Of a DNA stretch of 64,000 nt, positions 35,404 to 45,553 are shown piece after piece. The first letter of the stretch is position 1, and each line of letters opens with the position of its first letter. The notes beneath the pieces were generated by a model. That model had not been told where the DNA came from. It did no database searches and saw only the letters and a program-made list of their open reading frames with translations. A program made the position numbers and the translations under genes. Source of the DNA: JAZKAR01 sp040389065 (GTDB lineage: Bacteria > Pseudomonadota > Gammaproteobacteria > Burkholderiales > Casimicrobiaceae); contig JAZKAR010000009.1 of NCBI GenBank assembly GCA_040389065.1, forward strand, positions 62,001 through 126,000, given 5' to 3'.

Positions 35404-36438
35404 CTATAACTTGACCACTCTTACAGTATCTTCTACGTTAATTCCCAGGCTACGACGATGCTGCTCATCCAACGCCAAGGTATTATCAAGCGCTGGGGGC
35501 TGCGATGTAATAATCACCCGAAACTGTTGCAAATGCGTATTCGCTACCATCCATTGCGGCCCTTCTATTTTTGCTCCAGGTGCGGTCACTTCCAGAGCAT
35601 GCTCAGAATGCCTTACCGTATAAAGCCGTGACTCTTGAATCGAACGAATATCTTTGGTGTGCGATATCATGACAGGTCCTGCATCAGCAATATCTACATA
35701 CTCTGATTTTTTAAACCCCTCTGATTCCAACATATGAAGAGCTGGCAAGGTATCGGCCTGCACTTCTCCAATTACCTCTCTTGCAGCATCAGGCAACATG
35801 TCTAAATATAAAGGATGCGTTAGCATCATCTCTGAAATAAATGTTCTATCCCCAGTACTTGTTAGCACATCATAGTCATTAAAACTTGTTTTAAAAAAAT
35901 GAGAACCCACTGCCTCCCAAAAAGGCGGAATACCTCGCTCATTAATACATCCACGCATTTCAGCAATACAACGTTCAGCAAATAAATACGGAAAATTAGC
36001 CATAAACAAAAAACGGCTTTTTGCTAAAAAGCGCCCTACGCCTAAGCCTCTCACTTTGGGAGATAATAATAAGCTGCATATTTCTGTACTACCCGTTAAA
36101 TCATTGGTAAGAAACATCAGCGTTAAATTGCTGTTGGTCTTCAACCGTTCAGAATGACGCACCGATAACCCTAATCGGTATTGGTACCAAGGGGTATCAA
36201 GACCCACAGCTCCAATAATTGCACAGCACCCCCCGATTTCTCCTGAATCTAGTTCTAGCACAAACAAATAATCGGTTTCAGATAAACTGGCCTGACCACT
36301 AAATGATGCCGTAGCGCAGGAAATACGGCGATTAAGCACATCATCATGAGGATGCAGACTAGTAAAGCCAACACCCGCCTCTTCTGCTAACATTTTTAGC
36401 GCTGAAAGATCACGCCCTGTAATAGGTCGAACAAACAT
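35404..36438 (-). CDS. astA: Arginine N-succinyltransferase
   Basis: AstA transfers succinyl from succinyl-CoA to L-arginine, opening the arginine succinyltransferase (AST) degradation route. The 344-residue protein begins FVRPITGRDLSALKMLAEEAGVGFTSL, has LFVLELDSGEIGGCCAIIGAVGL, the acetyl-CoA-type loop LLSPKVRGLGVGRFLAKSRF, and MRGCINERGIPPFWEAVGSHFF near residue 170, all typical. AAGGAG lies 5 bases upstream of the ATG. No astB, C, D or E is adjacent, so it is isolated from its usual operon. It is convergent with kdsA and divergent from the histidine kinase. Confidence 0.93.
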   Translation of the reverse strand: MFVRPITGRDLSALKMLAEEAGVGFTSLHPHDDVLNRRISCATASFSGQASLSETDYLFVLELDSGEIGGCCAIIGAVGLDTPWYQYRLGLSVRHSERLKTNSNLTLMFLTNDLTGSTEICSLLLSPKVRGLGVGRFLAKSRFLFMANFPYLFAERCIAEMRGCINERGIPPFWEAVGSHFFKTSFNDYDVLTSTGDRTFISEMMLTHPLYLDMLPDAAREVIGEVQADTLPALHMLESEGFKKSEYVDIADAGPVMISHTKDIRSIQESRLYTVRHSEHALEVTAPGAKIEGPQWMVANTHLQQFRVIITSQPPALDNTLALDEQHRRSLGINVEDTVRVVKL

Positions 36439-36559
36439 GACATCTCCTTGTTAGAGCCTTATACCAAGTGTCAAAATCAATACCCTAATCTGATGTACCA
36501 TAGTGATATTGATCACGTATTTTGTATCGTAAATAAAATAATAATTAAAGGCTTGATGA

Positions 36560-38212
36560 ATGATTTCAACATCAATAGCAAAGCTTCGTTTAAGAGCACA
36601 ATTTTTAATACTATTAGGAATATTACTGTGTGGCTTTCTCTTTTTTGGGCATCATGCATGGCGAACAATTCAAAATATTCGCATTGGCGGTACTATGTAT
36701 ACCAATATTATTCGCGCCAAGAACTTAGTCGCTGATATTTTACCTCCTCCTTCTTACATCATTGAATCTTACTTAATAACGTTACAACTTAACAATACAT
36801 CTAATCCTGATGAACAAAAAAAGCTGCAATCGCATTTAGAGGAGTTAAAACTTACCTATGATATGAATCACCAAGCGTGGCTTAAAGCTCCTTTAGAAGA
36901 AAATATTAAAATTCAATTTTTAAAAGCAGCGCATGAACCTGCACAAGCATTCTACAACATAGTATTTAATGAATATCTTCCTGCGCTGAAACAAAATAAT
37001 GTTGCCGAAAAAGAAGTTATTCTAAAAAAATTAGAATTTTATTATGAGCAACATCGCAAAGCTATCGATCAAGTGGTTATTCTTGCCAATCACAAAAACA
37101 TATTAGAAGAGGCCAGTGCGCAAGAAGTTATTGAGCATGGAAATAAAGTCATGCTTTTTTCATTGATCATGACGATTGTGTTGGCATTAACGCTATTTAT
37201 GTTAATCACAAAGCCTTTAATTTCATGCCTTAGTGCTTTACGCATTAAGTTTCAGGCGATGGCGCGAGGCGATTTAACGCAAGATTTCTTTTCAGCACGT
37301 AACGATGAAATTGGTGAAATTTTTGCATCTGCCGCATTTATGCAAGACCAGCTTCACAAAGCAACACGTACACTGCAACATGAAAATAAGAAAAGACGAC
37401 GCATAGAAGCGTTATTACGAAAAGCACCGCAAGAACTACAAACTCAAGTTCAAAAAAGAACCAGTGAGCTTAAAAACGCTAACCATCGTCTTGAACTAGA
37501 AGTATTAGAAAGAAAACGCATTGAGCAAGAACTTATTCTATCACGCGAACAACTTCGTGCTCGCTCTGCACATTTGGAAGCGATACGGGAAGAAGAACGA
37601 AAACACATTGCCATGGAAATTCATGATGAGCTTGGGCAATTATTAACCGCAACAAAAATGGATCTTTCTCTTTTACGCTATAAACTTTCAGACCCAGAAG
37701 AATCTCTCAAAAAAATTTACAGCATTATTGAACTAGTAGAAAAAACCATTATCGTTGTACGCAATATTTCAAGCAGACTAAGACCCGGAGCCCTTAACCT
37801 TGGTATTGTTGCAGCCTTAGAATGGCTTGCCGACAACTTTAATCAGCACAATAATATCTATTGTGAAACAGATATTCACTGTGGCGAAATTACGATAGAA
37901 GATACCCAAGCAACTATCATTTTTCGAATTGCGCAAGAATCACTAACCAATATTATGCGGCACTCTTCTGCCTCTCACGTTGTTATTAAACTAACTCGCA
38001 ATGAAAATACTCTCGAGCTTCAAATTAAAGATAATGGAAAAGGATTTGATATCAACACGATTAACAAATCATTATCTCAAGGGTTATTTGGTATTCAAGA
38101 GCGTGCAAGATTAATTAATGCTTCGCTACATATTGATAGCAAAATTGATCAAGGCACAAATATAATTATGCATATACCATTTGAGAGACAAACAATTGAA
38201 CTGAACGGTTAA
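36560..38212 (+). CDS. NarX-like membrane sensor histidine kinase
   Basis: The 550-residue kinase has two membrane helices (about 16-35 and 198-218) enclosing a helical periplasmic sensor (about 40-195), a HAMP domain (about 218-272), a coiled coil (about 275-345), and a HisKA_3 dimerisation domain with phosphoacceptor His355 in AMEIHDELGQLL. The ATPase lid motifs follow: ESLTNIMRHSSA (N box), IKDNGKGFD (G1) and GLFGIQERARL (G2). Such kinases act on LuxR/NarL-type regulators; none is adjacent, so it is an orphan here. It could act on the pilY1 genes downstream, but only position suggests this. Confidence 0.88.
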   Translation: MISTSIAKLRLRAQFLILLGILLCGFLFFGHHAWRTIQNIRIGGTMYTNIIRAKNLVADILPPPSYIIESYLITLQLNNTSNPDEQKKLQSHLEELKLTYDMNHQAWLKAPLEENIKIQFLKAAHEPAQAFYNIVFNEYLPALKQNNVAEKEVILKKLEFYYEQHRKAIDQVVILANHKNILEEASAQEVIEHGNKVMLFSLIMTIVLALTLFMLITKPLISCLSALRIKFQAMARGDLTQDFFSARNDEIGEIFASAAFMQDQLHKATRTLQHENKKRRRIEALLRKAPQELQTQVQKRTSELKNANHRLELEVLERKRIEQELILSREQLRARSAHLEAIREEERKHIAMEIHDELGQLLTATKMDLSLLRYKLSDPEESLKKIYSIIELVEKTIIVVRNISSRLRPGALNLGIVAALEWLADNFNQHNNIYCETDIHCGEITIEDTQATIIFRIAQESLTNIMRHSSASHVVIKLTRNENTLELQIKDNGKGFDINTINKSLSQGLFGIQERARLINASLHIDSKIDQGTNIIMHIPFERQTIELNG

Positions 38213-38355
38213 AATAATAACAAGACACCTTTTCTGTTTATACAGCATCGCACAAAAAAAAACCTAGGCAACACCTAATAAACGCGTTATAACTATAAGT
38301 ACAACCCCCTATTTCAGTGTCATATATTAGCTGGCGTATCGTGTCTGGGCATGCT

Positions 38356-41300
38356 ATGAATTTTATATTTTATCCTTCGTATACAAGCCATAAACATTTT
38401 TTTAATACGTGTATCCGTATCAATACGCTCTACACGGTAATAATGTTTATAGCAGGCCTGCTATTTTCTACAAAAATGTATGCCGCACCGCTTACTTTTT
38501 CAAAATATCCTATCTCAATGAGCGGTATTTCTGCTCTACCCAATATACTTGTTCTTTATGATAATTCTACGTCTATGGATAACGGGGGAGTGAAAGGCGG
38601 TGATGATCCTAATACCAACAGCAATATTGCCAGACGAGCGCTCAACACGATTTTAAAAAATTATCACACTCAATTTAACTGGGGAATTGAAACGTTTGAT
38701 ACTTACGGCGAAGCAGGCTGCTCCGGCAACAATGGGCTATGCGGTCTTTTTCGGCAATACCAGGGAACAACAACCAGCATGGTATTTACGAATGATTGTG
38801 TGAATGGCGTTTCTAGCTCAAATAGCGGACTTCCGTGTATTCCTAACCCTGAACCTAACGGCTATAACTATTTAACCTATGGTCCGGGTGGTTATTTGCT
38901 GGTGCTTAATTATAATAAAAATTTTGCATGGGGCGTCTATTACTCAGGAGATCCCTCTGGATTCTGGCTTGATCTTTTTGATCACCACGCTACAAATAGC
39001 ACCACGTGGAATATTACTAACGACAATAGCACCGTCACCAACCCACCCATCGATGACTTTTCCAACCCTTTTTTTGGGAGTAACCCTATTGGTTTTGGCG
39101 GATGTGTAGACGCGGGAAGTGGTGGTTGTAATATATCAACCAACCTACCGCATAATCTTTTTATGAAAACAGGCTGGCTATTTTTGCAAAACTTTTCAGG
39201 CGCTGGAAAGATAGTAGAAGCCATCAAACCAGACGCAGTAGCAGGCCATTACACGAATATGATAAATGCGCTCGCTCCTGAACTTCCTAATCCCAGTAGC
39301 TCAGATATAAAAAATGGTGCCAGCCAAACCCCTTTAGTGGGTAGCTTTCTTACTGCTCAAAAATATTTTTCTGGCACATTACCAGGTTACAGCAGCCCTA
39401 TTCAAGATGCATGCCAGAAAAACTATATATTAACAGCAACCGATGGTCAGCCTACAGCAGATGCAAGCGGAAATAACTATAATGCAAGCGACCTTTCAAA
39501 TGCCACCACTGGTAGAGCTTATACAGATTTATACTCTCAAATTCAATCATTACGGAATTTAAGCTTCAATGGAAAAACCTATGATGTTCAAACCTATGTA
39601 CTAGGAATAGGAGGTGTTACAAGTGACTCAGTAGGGGCAGCTGGGCTTAACAAGATGGCACAATATGGAGGAACTAGCCAAGCATTGGTAGGAAATAATG
39701 CAACCAGCATGTTGAATTCCTTCCAGGCAATCGTAGATGATATTCAATATAAAATACCCATTACGCAAAGTAATGGTCATATTGCTATCAGTAATACTGT
39801 GCAGTCTCAGCCAACGAATGTGTATAAAACATTTTATGCAACTGCTGGAAATATGTGGCAAGGTAACTTGATTAAATCTACACCAACGATATCAATAGCT
39901 AACGATATTATTACCTATAACACAGGAACCACTAATAATTTCACAAATGGGGCAGCGGCATGGTTAACATCAAATACCATCAGTGGGCAATCTCGACAAA
40001 TCATTACGGCTATTCGGCAAACAAGCGGAGGACTATTAAGCGGCTCGCCTTTTGAATGGGCTAACCTGAGTACCTATTCACAAGGGTTGCTTCTTAATTC
40101 AGGAGAAACTTCAACAACAGGTTCTCAACGGCTAAGTTATATTCGAGGAGATCGTTCAAATGAGATTTCGGCCAGTAACCCTAACGGATTCAGAAAGCGC
40201 TTAACCACTGTACTAGGTGATATTGTGAACAGTTCGCCTGTTTATGTAGGCGCTACTTCAGCAGGGTATAGTGAATCTGACTTTGCTCTCGGCACACCCT
40301 CTTTCTTAACCTACGCAAAAAATACTGCATCACGCCGTGCCATGATATATGTAGGCGCAAATGATGGTATGTTGCACGGCTTTGATGCAAATACACTTAA
40401 AGAAGTGTTTGCATTTATCCCTAATTCAGTGATTGCGAAACTTAAAGATTTTTCAAGCCCTACCTACACCCATGATTTTTTTGTAGATGAAACCCCTCTT
40501 ATTGCTGATGTTCCTCTTTCAGGAAACTGGACAACACAACTTATTGGTTTTCCTGGCGTAGGAGGAACAGGTTTATTTGCATTAAATATTTCGTCTCCTG
40601 ATACCTTTCGTACAAATATCAACCTTAGCCAAGCGCAGACCAATGCTAGCAATATCGTATTATGGGAATTAAATGGGCAAACTGATGCTGATATTGGTTA
40701 TATTTTAAACCGCGGTCAAATAAATCAAATTCGTGGAGGATTAAGCCGACAAGTTGGCAGGCTATCTAATAATCGTTGGGCAGTCATCACGGGTAATGGG
40801 TATAACTCAGCAAATAATAGTACAGGGCTATTAATTAGCTACCTGGATGCTAGCGGCGGAGCGCCTTCTTATAAAAAAATTATGATTGCAGGTGAAACCG
40901 GCGGGCTTTCTACCCCTACCACCGTAGATGTCGATAACGATGGCATTATTGATTATGCCTATGCCGGTGACCTAAAAGGCAATGTTTGGCGATTTGATTT
41001 ACGTAATGCAGAAAACACATGGAGCGCATTCAAGCTTTATACTCCTAACTCTGATTGGGCACTCACTCCCATTACTACAGCTCCAACCATTACCTATCAT
41101 TGCTCAAAACCCGGGCTTATGGTGATAGTAGGAACAGGAAAATATTTGGAAGCAGGCGATAATAACGCGGGTTATGCAGATGGACATAATGATTTACTGA
41201 TGGGACTCTGGGATAAGCTTGATACTACCCCTATCACTACGAATAACCTTATACAACAATGGTATTACGCCTCAGGCGATGTACACAATGCAAGCAATAA

Positions 41301-41820
41301 TGCACCCGTTATTGCGCAGTCGTTAATTCTTACTAGTGATAACCCCGTAGATTGGTCAACACAACGTGGATGGTTCCTACCCCTTTATAATAATCCACCG
41401 CGCCCCGCTCGTATTTTAGTACCACCCTACACTATGAATGGAATGGTTTATTTTAATACAACAACTCCTGATTTTACTGCCTGTGAAAATGGAAAACTAT
41501 GGGCTACGTCGCAGGCTTTAAATGCCTGTACAGGAGGCAGGCCGCAATACACTGTTTTTGATACGAATTTTGACGGTAAAATTACAGATGACGATAAATA
41601 TGACCAGTGGGGCAGCGGAACTAAAATTAACGTAACAGGCATTAATTTACAAGATCAAGGCAGGATTTATGATGCCTCTGTTTGGATTAGCCCCAAGCAA
41701 TTCGCGTGTGCTACCCCACCGTGTGATGTCTCAACAGGCTTGAGTGACTCTATTGGTGTCAATCTTTTCCAAACGGTTCCTAAGCGAGTTAGCTGGAAAG
41801 AATTAAATAGTTTTCAATAA
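38356..41820 (+). CDS. pilY1: PilY1-type adhesin, paralogue 1
   Basis: PilY1 is a type IV pilus-associated adhesin and mechanosensor exposed at the pilus tip. The N-terminus has a long leader (LYTVIMFIAGLLFSTKMYAA), then a von Willebrand A domain with the MIDAS motif DNSTS at Asp69. The C-terminal half is a beta-propeller with the calcium loop DVDNDGIID at about 858, followed by YAYAGDLKGNVWRFDL. A second D/N-rich loop (FDTNFDGKITDDDK) lies near the C-terminus. I choose ATG 38356 because the paralogue has an equivalent MN start; GTG 38317 is possible. The length is 1154 residues. No minor pilin genes are nearby. Confidence 0.87.
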   Translation: MNFIFYPSYTSHKHFFNTCIRINTLYTVIMFIAGLLFSTKMYAAPLTFSKYPISMSGISALPNILVLYDNSTSMDNGGVKGGDDPNTNSNIARRALNTILKNYHTQFNWGIETFDTYGEAGCSGNNGLCGLFRQYQGTTTSMVFTNDCVNGVSSSNSGLPCIPNPEPNGYNYLTYGPGGYLLVLNYNKNFAWGVYYSGDPSGFWLDLFDHHATNSTTWNITNDNSTVTNPPIDDFSNPFFGSNPIGFGGCVDAGSGGCNISTNLPHNLFMKTGWLFLQNFSGAGKIVEAIKPDAVAGHYTNMINALAPELPNPSSSDIKNGASQTPLVGSFLTAQKYFSGTLPGYSSPIQDACQKNYILTATDGQPTADASGNNYNASDLSNATTGRAYTDLYSQIQSLRNLSFNGKTYDVQTYVLGIGGVTSDSVGAAGLNKMAQYGGTSQALVGNNATSMLNSFQAIVDDIQYKIPITQSNGHIAISNTVQSQPTNVYKTFYATAGNMWQGNLIKSTPTISIANDIITYNTGTTNNFTNGAAAWLTSNTISGQSRQIITAIRQTSGGLLSGSPFEWANLSTYSQGLLLNSGETSTTGSQRLSYIRGDRSNEISASNPNGFRKRLTTVLGDIVNSSPVYVGATSAGYSESDFALGTPSFLTYAKNTASRRAMIYVGANDGMLHGFDANTLKEVFAFIPNSVIAKLKDFSSPTYTHDFFVDETPLIADVPLSGNWTTQLIGFPGVGGTGLFALNISSPDTFRTNINLSQAQTNASNIVLWELNGQTDADIGYILNRGQINQIRGGLSRQVGRLSNNRWAVITGNGYNSANNSTGLLISYLDASGGAPSYKKIMIAGETGGLSTPTTVDVDNDGIIDYAYAGDLKGNVWRFDLRNAENTWSAFKLYTPNSDWALTPITTAPTITYHCSKPGLMVIVGTGKYLEAGDNNAGYADGHNDLLMGLWDKLDTTPITTNNLIQQWYYASGDVHNASNNAPVIAQSLILTSDNPVDWSTQRGWFLPLYNNPPRPARILVPPYTMNGMVYFNTTTPDFTACENGKLWATSQALNACTGGRPQYTVFDTNFDGKITDDDKYDQWGSGTKINVTGINLQDQGRIYDASVWISPKQFACATPPCDVSTGLSDSIGVNLFQTVPKRVSWKELNSFQ

Positions 41821-41832
41821 GAAACTATAAGA

Positions 41833-41867
41833 AGCTAAAATAAAGGTTTAGAAACTATATTTTAGCT
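41833..41867 (+). terminator. Hairpin after the first pilY1 gene
   Basis: AGCTAAAATA (41833-41842) pairs with TATTTTAGCT (41858-41867), and TTCAATTTT follows. It starts 12 bases after the stop codon. Confidence 0.5.
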
Positions 41868-42006
41868 TTCAATTTTAGCTATTTTTTACATTACAAAATA
41901 AATATTTACCCTATCCCATTTGCCAATTTGCATCATACTAATAGATAACAACCCTTATATGTAAGCTGTACCAATAATGCAGCCCATTATGTTACTGGGA
42001 TACTGT

Positions 42007-45000
42007 ATGAATTATTTGCCCAATCTTTTAAATGTGTACCATCAATTATTATCTTATTGCCGCCTACACCTAAATAGTTTTACATATTTTAAAACCATCA
42101 TTTTGTTAACAAGCATGCTTGTGGCTAATCACCTCTGGGCAGGAACACTTACATTTCCGAACTATCCAATTTCTATGAGCGGCTTACCACCCGCCCCTAA
42201 TGTGCTTATTCTTTACGACAATTCCTTCTCTATGGAAGGACAACTTAGTCCTAATTATTATACGTTCATCGGTGGCAATGATCCCAAATCACGCAGCAAT
42301 ATTGCACGAACAGCGCTTCGCTCCATCATAACCAGCTATCGTTCTCAATTTAACTGGGGAATTGGAACATTTGAAATTTATGGCTCAAAGTGGAATATGG
42401 ATGGCAACGGCAGGAGCGGGGTTTATACAGGATATGAAGGCGATAGCAGCACAATGGTGTTTACCAATGATTGTGTGAACGGTATTTCTTGGTCAAACGG
42501 TGGGTTAAAATGTATTCCTAACCCTGAGCCTAATAATGGTTATTCTTATATTACCTATAATAGCGGCTCAGTCGGAAACAGTTCTTTTCTGTTAGCTAGT
42601 TATTATAAACAATGGTCATGGGGAACCTATGCCGTTAATAACAACTCAGGTTATTGGATTAATATTTTTGATCATCACAACAGTGTAACAACATGGAATG
42701 TTGGTAACGATAATAGTACGTCATTTAATCAATTTAATGACTTTAAAGACCCTACTGCGGGGCCTGGCACAAATTATTTTAACTGGACAGGATGTTTAGA
42801 TACGAATAGTGGCAACTGTGTAGGGCAGAAACAATCGCGCATCGTGTTTATGAATGATGGCTGGGTATTTATGAAGGAGCATACTGGAAATGGCGCCATT
42901 ATCGAGCCTATTATGCCAGATGCTACTTCTGGTCACACAAATAACTTATTAAAAGCGTTTGCGCCTGAAGTTTGTGACTTAAATACCCCTGAAATCAAAA
43001 ATGGCTCTTTAGAAACGCCGTTAGTAGGAAGTTTTATTACCGCAAAAAAATATTTTTCGGGTACATTACCAGGTTTTACAAGCCCTATTCAAAATGTTTG
43101 CCAAAAAAACTTTGTATTGCTAGCAACCGATGGTCAGCCAACAGCAGATGCAAATGGAAATATTTATTCAGCAGCCCAACTTGCCAATGCTAATACAGGC
43201 AAAGCCTATACTGATCTTTACTCACAAATTCAGGCACTCCGCTCATTATCGTTTAGTAGCAATACCTATGATATTCAAACCTATGTACTAGGAATGGGAG
43301 ATTTTGCAGCCAATTCTGTTGCAATGGCAGGGCTTAACAACATGGCGCAATATGGAGGTACCAACCAAGCCTTACTTGCTCAAGACCCAACGACTATGAT
43401 GAATTCCTTTCAATCGATCGTCGATCAAATTCAATATAAAATTTCTATTAGAACCAATAATGGTCACATCGCCATTAGTCAGCCTCTACATGCTCAAACA
43501 GTAAGCGTATATAAAGCTTTTTATGGCGCTCAAGGTAATATGTGGGGCGGAAATTTAATTAAAGCAACCCCAACGGCTTCTGTAACTAATAATATTATTA
43601 GTTACAATACTGGCACCACCAACTCTTTTACAAATGGCGCAGCACAGTGGCTAACAAGTGATCAAATCAACGGAAGACCTCGACAAATTATCACTGCCAC
43701 ACGCAAAGATAGCCCTGCCCTCAGTGGCGCAGCATTTTCATGGGATACAATTGGAACCTATACACAAAACTTACTACTTAATACAGGTGAAACAGCTGCT
43801 CAGGGTATGCAACGTATTAATTACATTCGCGGCAATCGCTCTAATGAAAATAACGTAAGTGGATTCAGAACACGTTTAACTACCGTGCTAGGAGATATTA
43901 TTAATAGCTCTCCTGTTTATGTAGGGGTTTCAACCGCAGGTTATAGTGCTTCAGATTTCCCTCTGGGAACTCCCTCATTTACCACTTACGTAAACAATAC
44001 AACCTTACGTCGCCCAATGGTATATATAGGAGCGAATGATGGCATGTTACATGGTTTTGATGCCGATACGCTTCAAGAAGTATTTGCCTATATTCCTAAT
44101 GCTGTTATTCCCAAACTTACAAACTTCTCTAGCCCTTCTTATACGCACGATTTTTTTGTGGATGAAACTCCCTTAATTGCTGATGTACCTCTTTCAAATA
44201 ATTGGACAACTCAACTAATCGGTTTTCCTGGCATAGGAGGAACAGGTCTATTTGCACTAAATATTACCAACCCCGACACCACTCTTCTGCAAGCAGAAAA
44301 TAATGCCAACACTATCGTTTTATGGGAGCTGAATGGGCAAACTGATGCTGACATTGGTTATATTTTAAATCGTGGGCAAGTCAATCAAATACGTGGAGGA
44401 TTAAGCCGGCAAGTTGGCAGAATGGCGAATAATCGTTGGGCAGTGATCACAGGCAATGGATACAACTCTGCTAATAACAGTACAGGGCTAGTGATTAGCT
44501 ATTTAGATGCTAGCGGAGGAACACCTTCTTATAAAAAAATCATGATTGCAGGTGAAACCGGCGGGCTTTCTACCCCTACGCCTATCGATATAAATAATGA
44601 TGGCCTGATTGATTATGCCTATGCGGGAGATTTAAAAGGAAATGTCTGGCGCTTTGATTTGCGCGGTGATGAAAATACCTGGAGCGCATTCAAGCTTTAC
44701 GTTCCCAATGCCGATTGGGCGCTCTCGCCTATTACCACAGCACCTACTATTACCTATCATTGTTCTCAACCTGGCCTTATGGTGATAGTGGGCACCGGTA
44801 AATATCTAGAAGTAGGCGATAATAACGCTGGCTATACAGATTCTCATACTGACTACATGATGGGGCTTTGGGATAAATTCGATACTACTTCTATTACGCA
44901 TAACAGCCTTGCCCAACAATGGTATTACGCCTCAGGCGATGTAAGAAATGTCAGCAGCAATGCCCCTGATATTGCTCAATCATTAATTCTTACCAGTGAT

Positions 45001-45477
45001 AATCCAGTTGATTGGGCAACACAACGTGGATGGTTTTTACCATTATTTAATAACCCACCCCGCCCCGCCCGCGTTTTAGTACCGCCTTATGTAGCCAATA
45101 ACATTGTTTATTTTAATACCACCACGCCTGATTTTTCAGTCTGCGAAAATGGAAAGCTATGGGCAACTACGCAAGCGCTTAACGCCTGTACAGGAGGCAG
45201 ACCTCAATTAACAATATTTGATATCAATTTTGATGGAAAAGTAAATGACGATGATAAGTATGATCAATGGGGAAATGGAAATAAAATAAATGTAACGGGC
45301 GTTAACTTACAGAATCAAGCCCGGGTATATGATGCCTCGGTTTGGATTAGCCCTAAGCAATTTACGTGTACTACCCCTCCTTGCGACTTCTCTACAGGGC
45401 TAAGCGACTCGATTGGCGTAAATCTCTTTCAAACAGTTCCTAAACGGCTTAGTTGGAAAGAATTAAACAACTTTTAG
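42007..45477 (+). CDS. pilY1: PilY1-type adhesin, paralogue 2
   Basis: This is a second full-length PilY1 protein of 1156 residues, in tandem with the first. It has the leader FKTIILLTSMLVANHLWAG, the MIDAS DNSFS, the calcium loop DINNDGLIDYAYAGDLKG and the same C-terminal NFDGKVNDDDKYDQWG loop. The two proteins are nearly identical in the C-terminal propeller but differ much more in the N-terminal vWA region, where insertions alternate. GGGA lies 6 bases before ATG 42007. Separate hairpins follow each gene, so the copies may be expressed independently. Recent duplication followed by divergence of the adhesive half is the simplest reading. Confidence 0.87.
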   Translation: MNYLPNLLNVYHQLLSYCRLHLNSFTYFKTIILLTSMLVANHLWAGTLTFPNYPISMSGLPPAPNVLILYDNSFSMEGQLSPNYYTFIGGNDPKSRSNIARTALRSIITSYRSQFNWGIGTFEIYGSKWNMDGNGRSGVYTGYEGDSSTMVFTNDCVNGISWSNGGLKCIPNPEPNNGYSYITYNSGSVGNSSFLLASYYKQWSWGTYAVNNNSGYWINIFDHHNSVTTWNVGNDNSTSFNQFNDFKDPTAGPGTNYFNWTGCLDTNSGNCVGQKQSRIVFMNDGWVFMKEHTGNGAIIEPIMPDATSGHTNNLLKAFAPEVCDLNTPEIKNGSLETPLVGSFITAKKYFSGTLPGFTSPIQNVCQKNFVLLATDGQPTADANGNIYSAAQLANANTGKAYTDLYSQIQALRSLSFSSNTYDIQTYVLGMGDFAANSVAMAGLNNMAQYGGTNQALLAQDPTTMMNSFQSIVDQIQYKISIRTNNGHIAISQPLHAQTVSVYKAFYGAQGNMWGGNLIKATPTASVTNNIISYNTGTTNSFTNGAAQWLTSDQINGRPRQIITATRKDSPALSGAAFSWDTIGTYTQNLLLNTGETAAQGMQRINYIRGNRSNENNVSGFRTRLTTVLGDIINSSPVYVGVSTAGYSASDFPLGTPSFTTYVNNTTLRRPMVYIGANDGMLHGFDADTLQEVFAYIPNAVIPKLTNFSSPSYTHDFFVDETPLIADVPLSNNWTTQLIGFPGIGGTGLFALNITNPDTTLLQAENNANTIVLWELNGQTDADIGYILNRGQVNQIRGGLSRQVGRMANNRWAVITGNGYNSANNSTGLVISYLDASGGTPSYKKIMIAGETGGLSTPTPIDINNDGLIDYAYAGDLKGNVWRFDLRGDENTWSAFKLYVPNADWALSPITTAPTITYHCSQPGLMVIVGTGKYLEVGDNNAGYTDSHTDYMMGLWDKFDTTSITHNSLAQQWYYASGDVRNVSSNAPDIAQSLILTSDNPVDWATQRGWFLPLFNNPPRPARVLVPPYVANNIVYFNTTTPDFSVCENGKLWATTQALNACTGGRPQLTIFDINFDGKVNDDDKYDQWGNGNKINVTGVNLQNQARVYDASVWISPKQFTCTTPPCDFSTGLSDSIGVNLFQTVPKRLSWKELNNF

Positions 45478-45515
45478 TCGAATAACTATCAACATCTGAC
45501 GCATAAAAACTAAAC

Positions 45516-45553
45516 AATAGGCTCAACTAACTGCCAATTGATTTGAGCCTATT
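45516..45553. terminator. Bidirectional terminator between pilY1-2 and the racemase gene
   Basis: AATAGGCTCAA (45516-45526) and TTGAGCCTATT (45543-45553) form a perfect 11-bp stem with T-rich sequence on both outer sides. The racemase stop codon abuts it at 45554. Confidence 0.75.
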
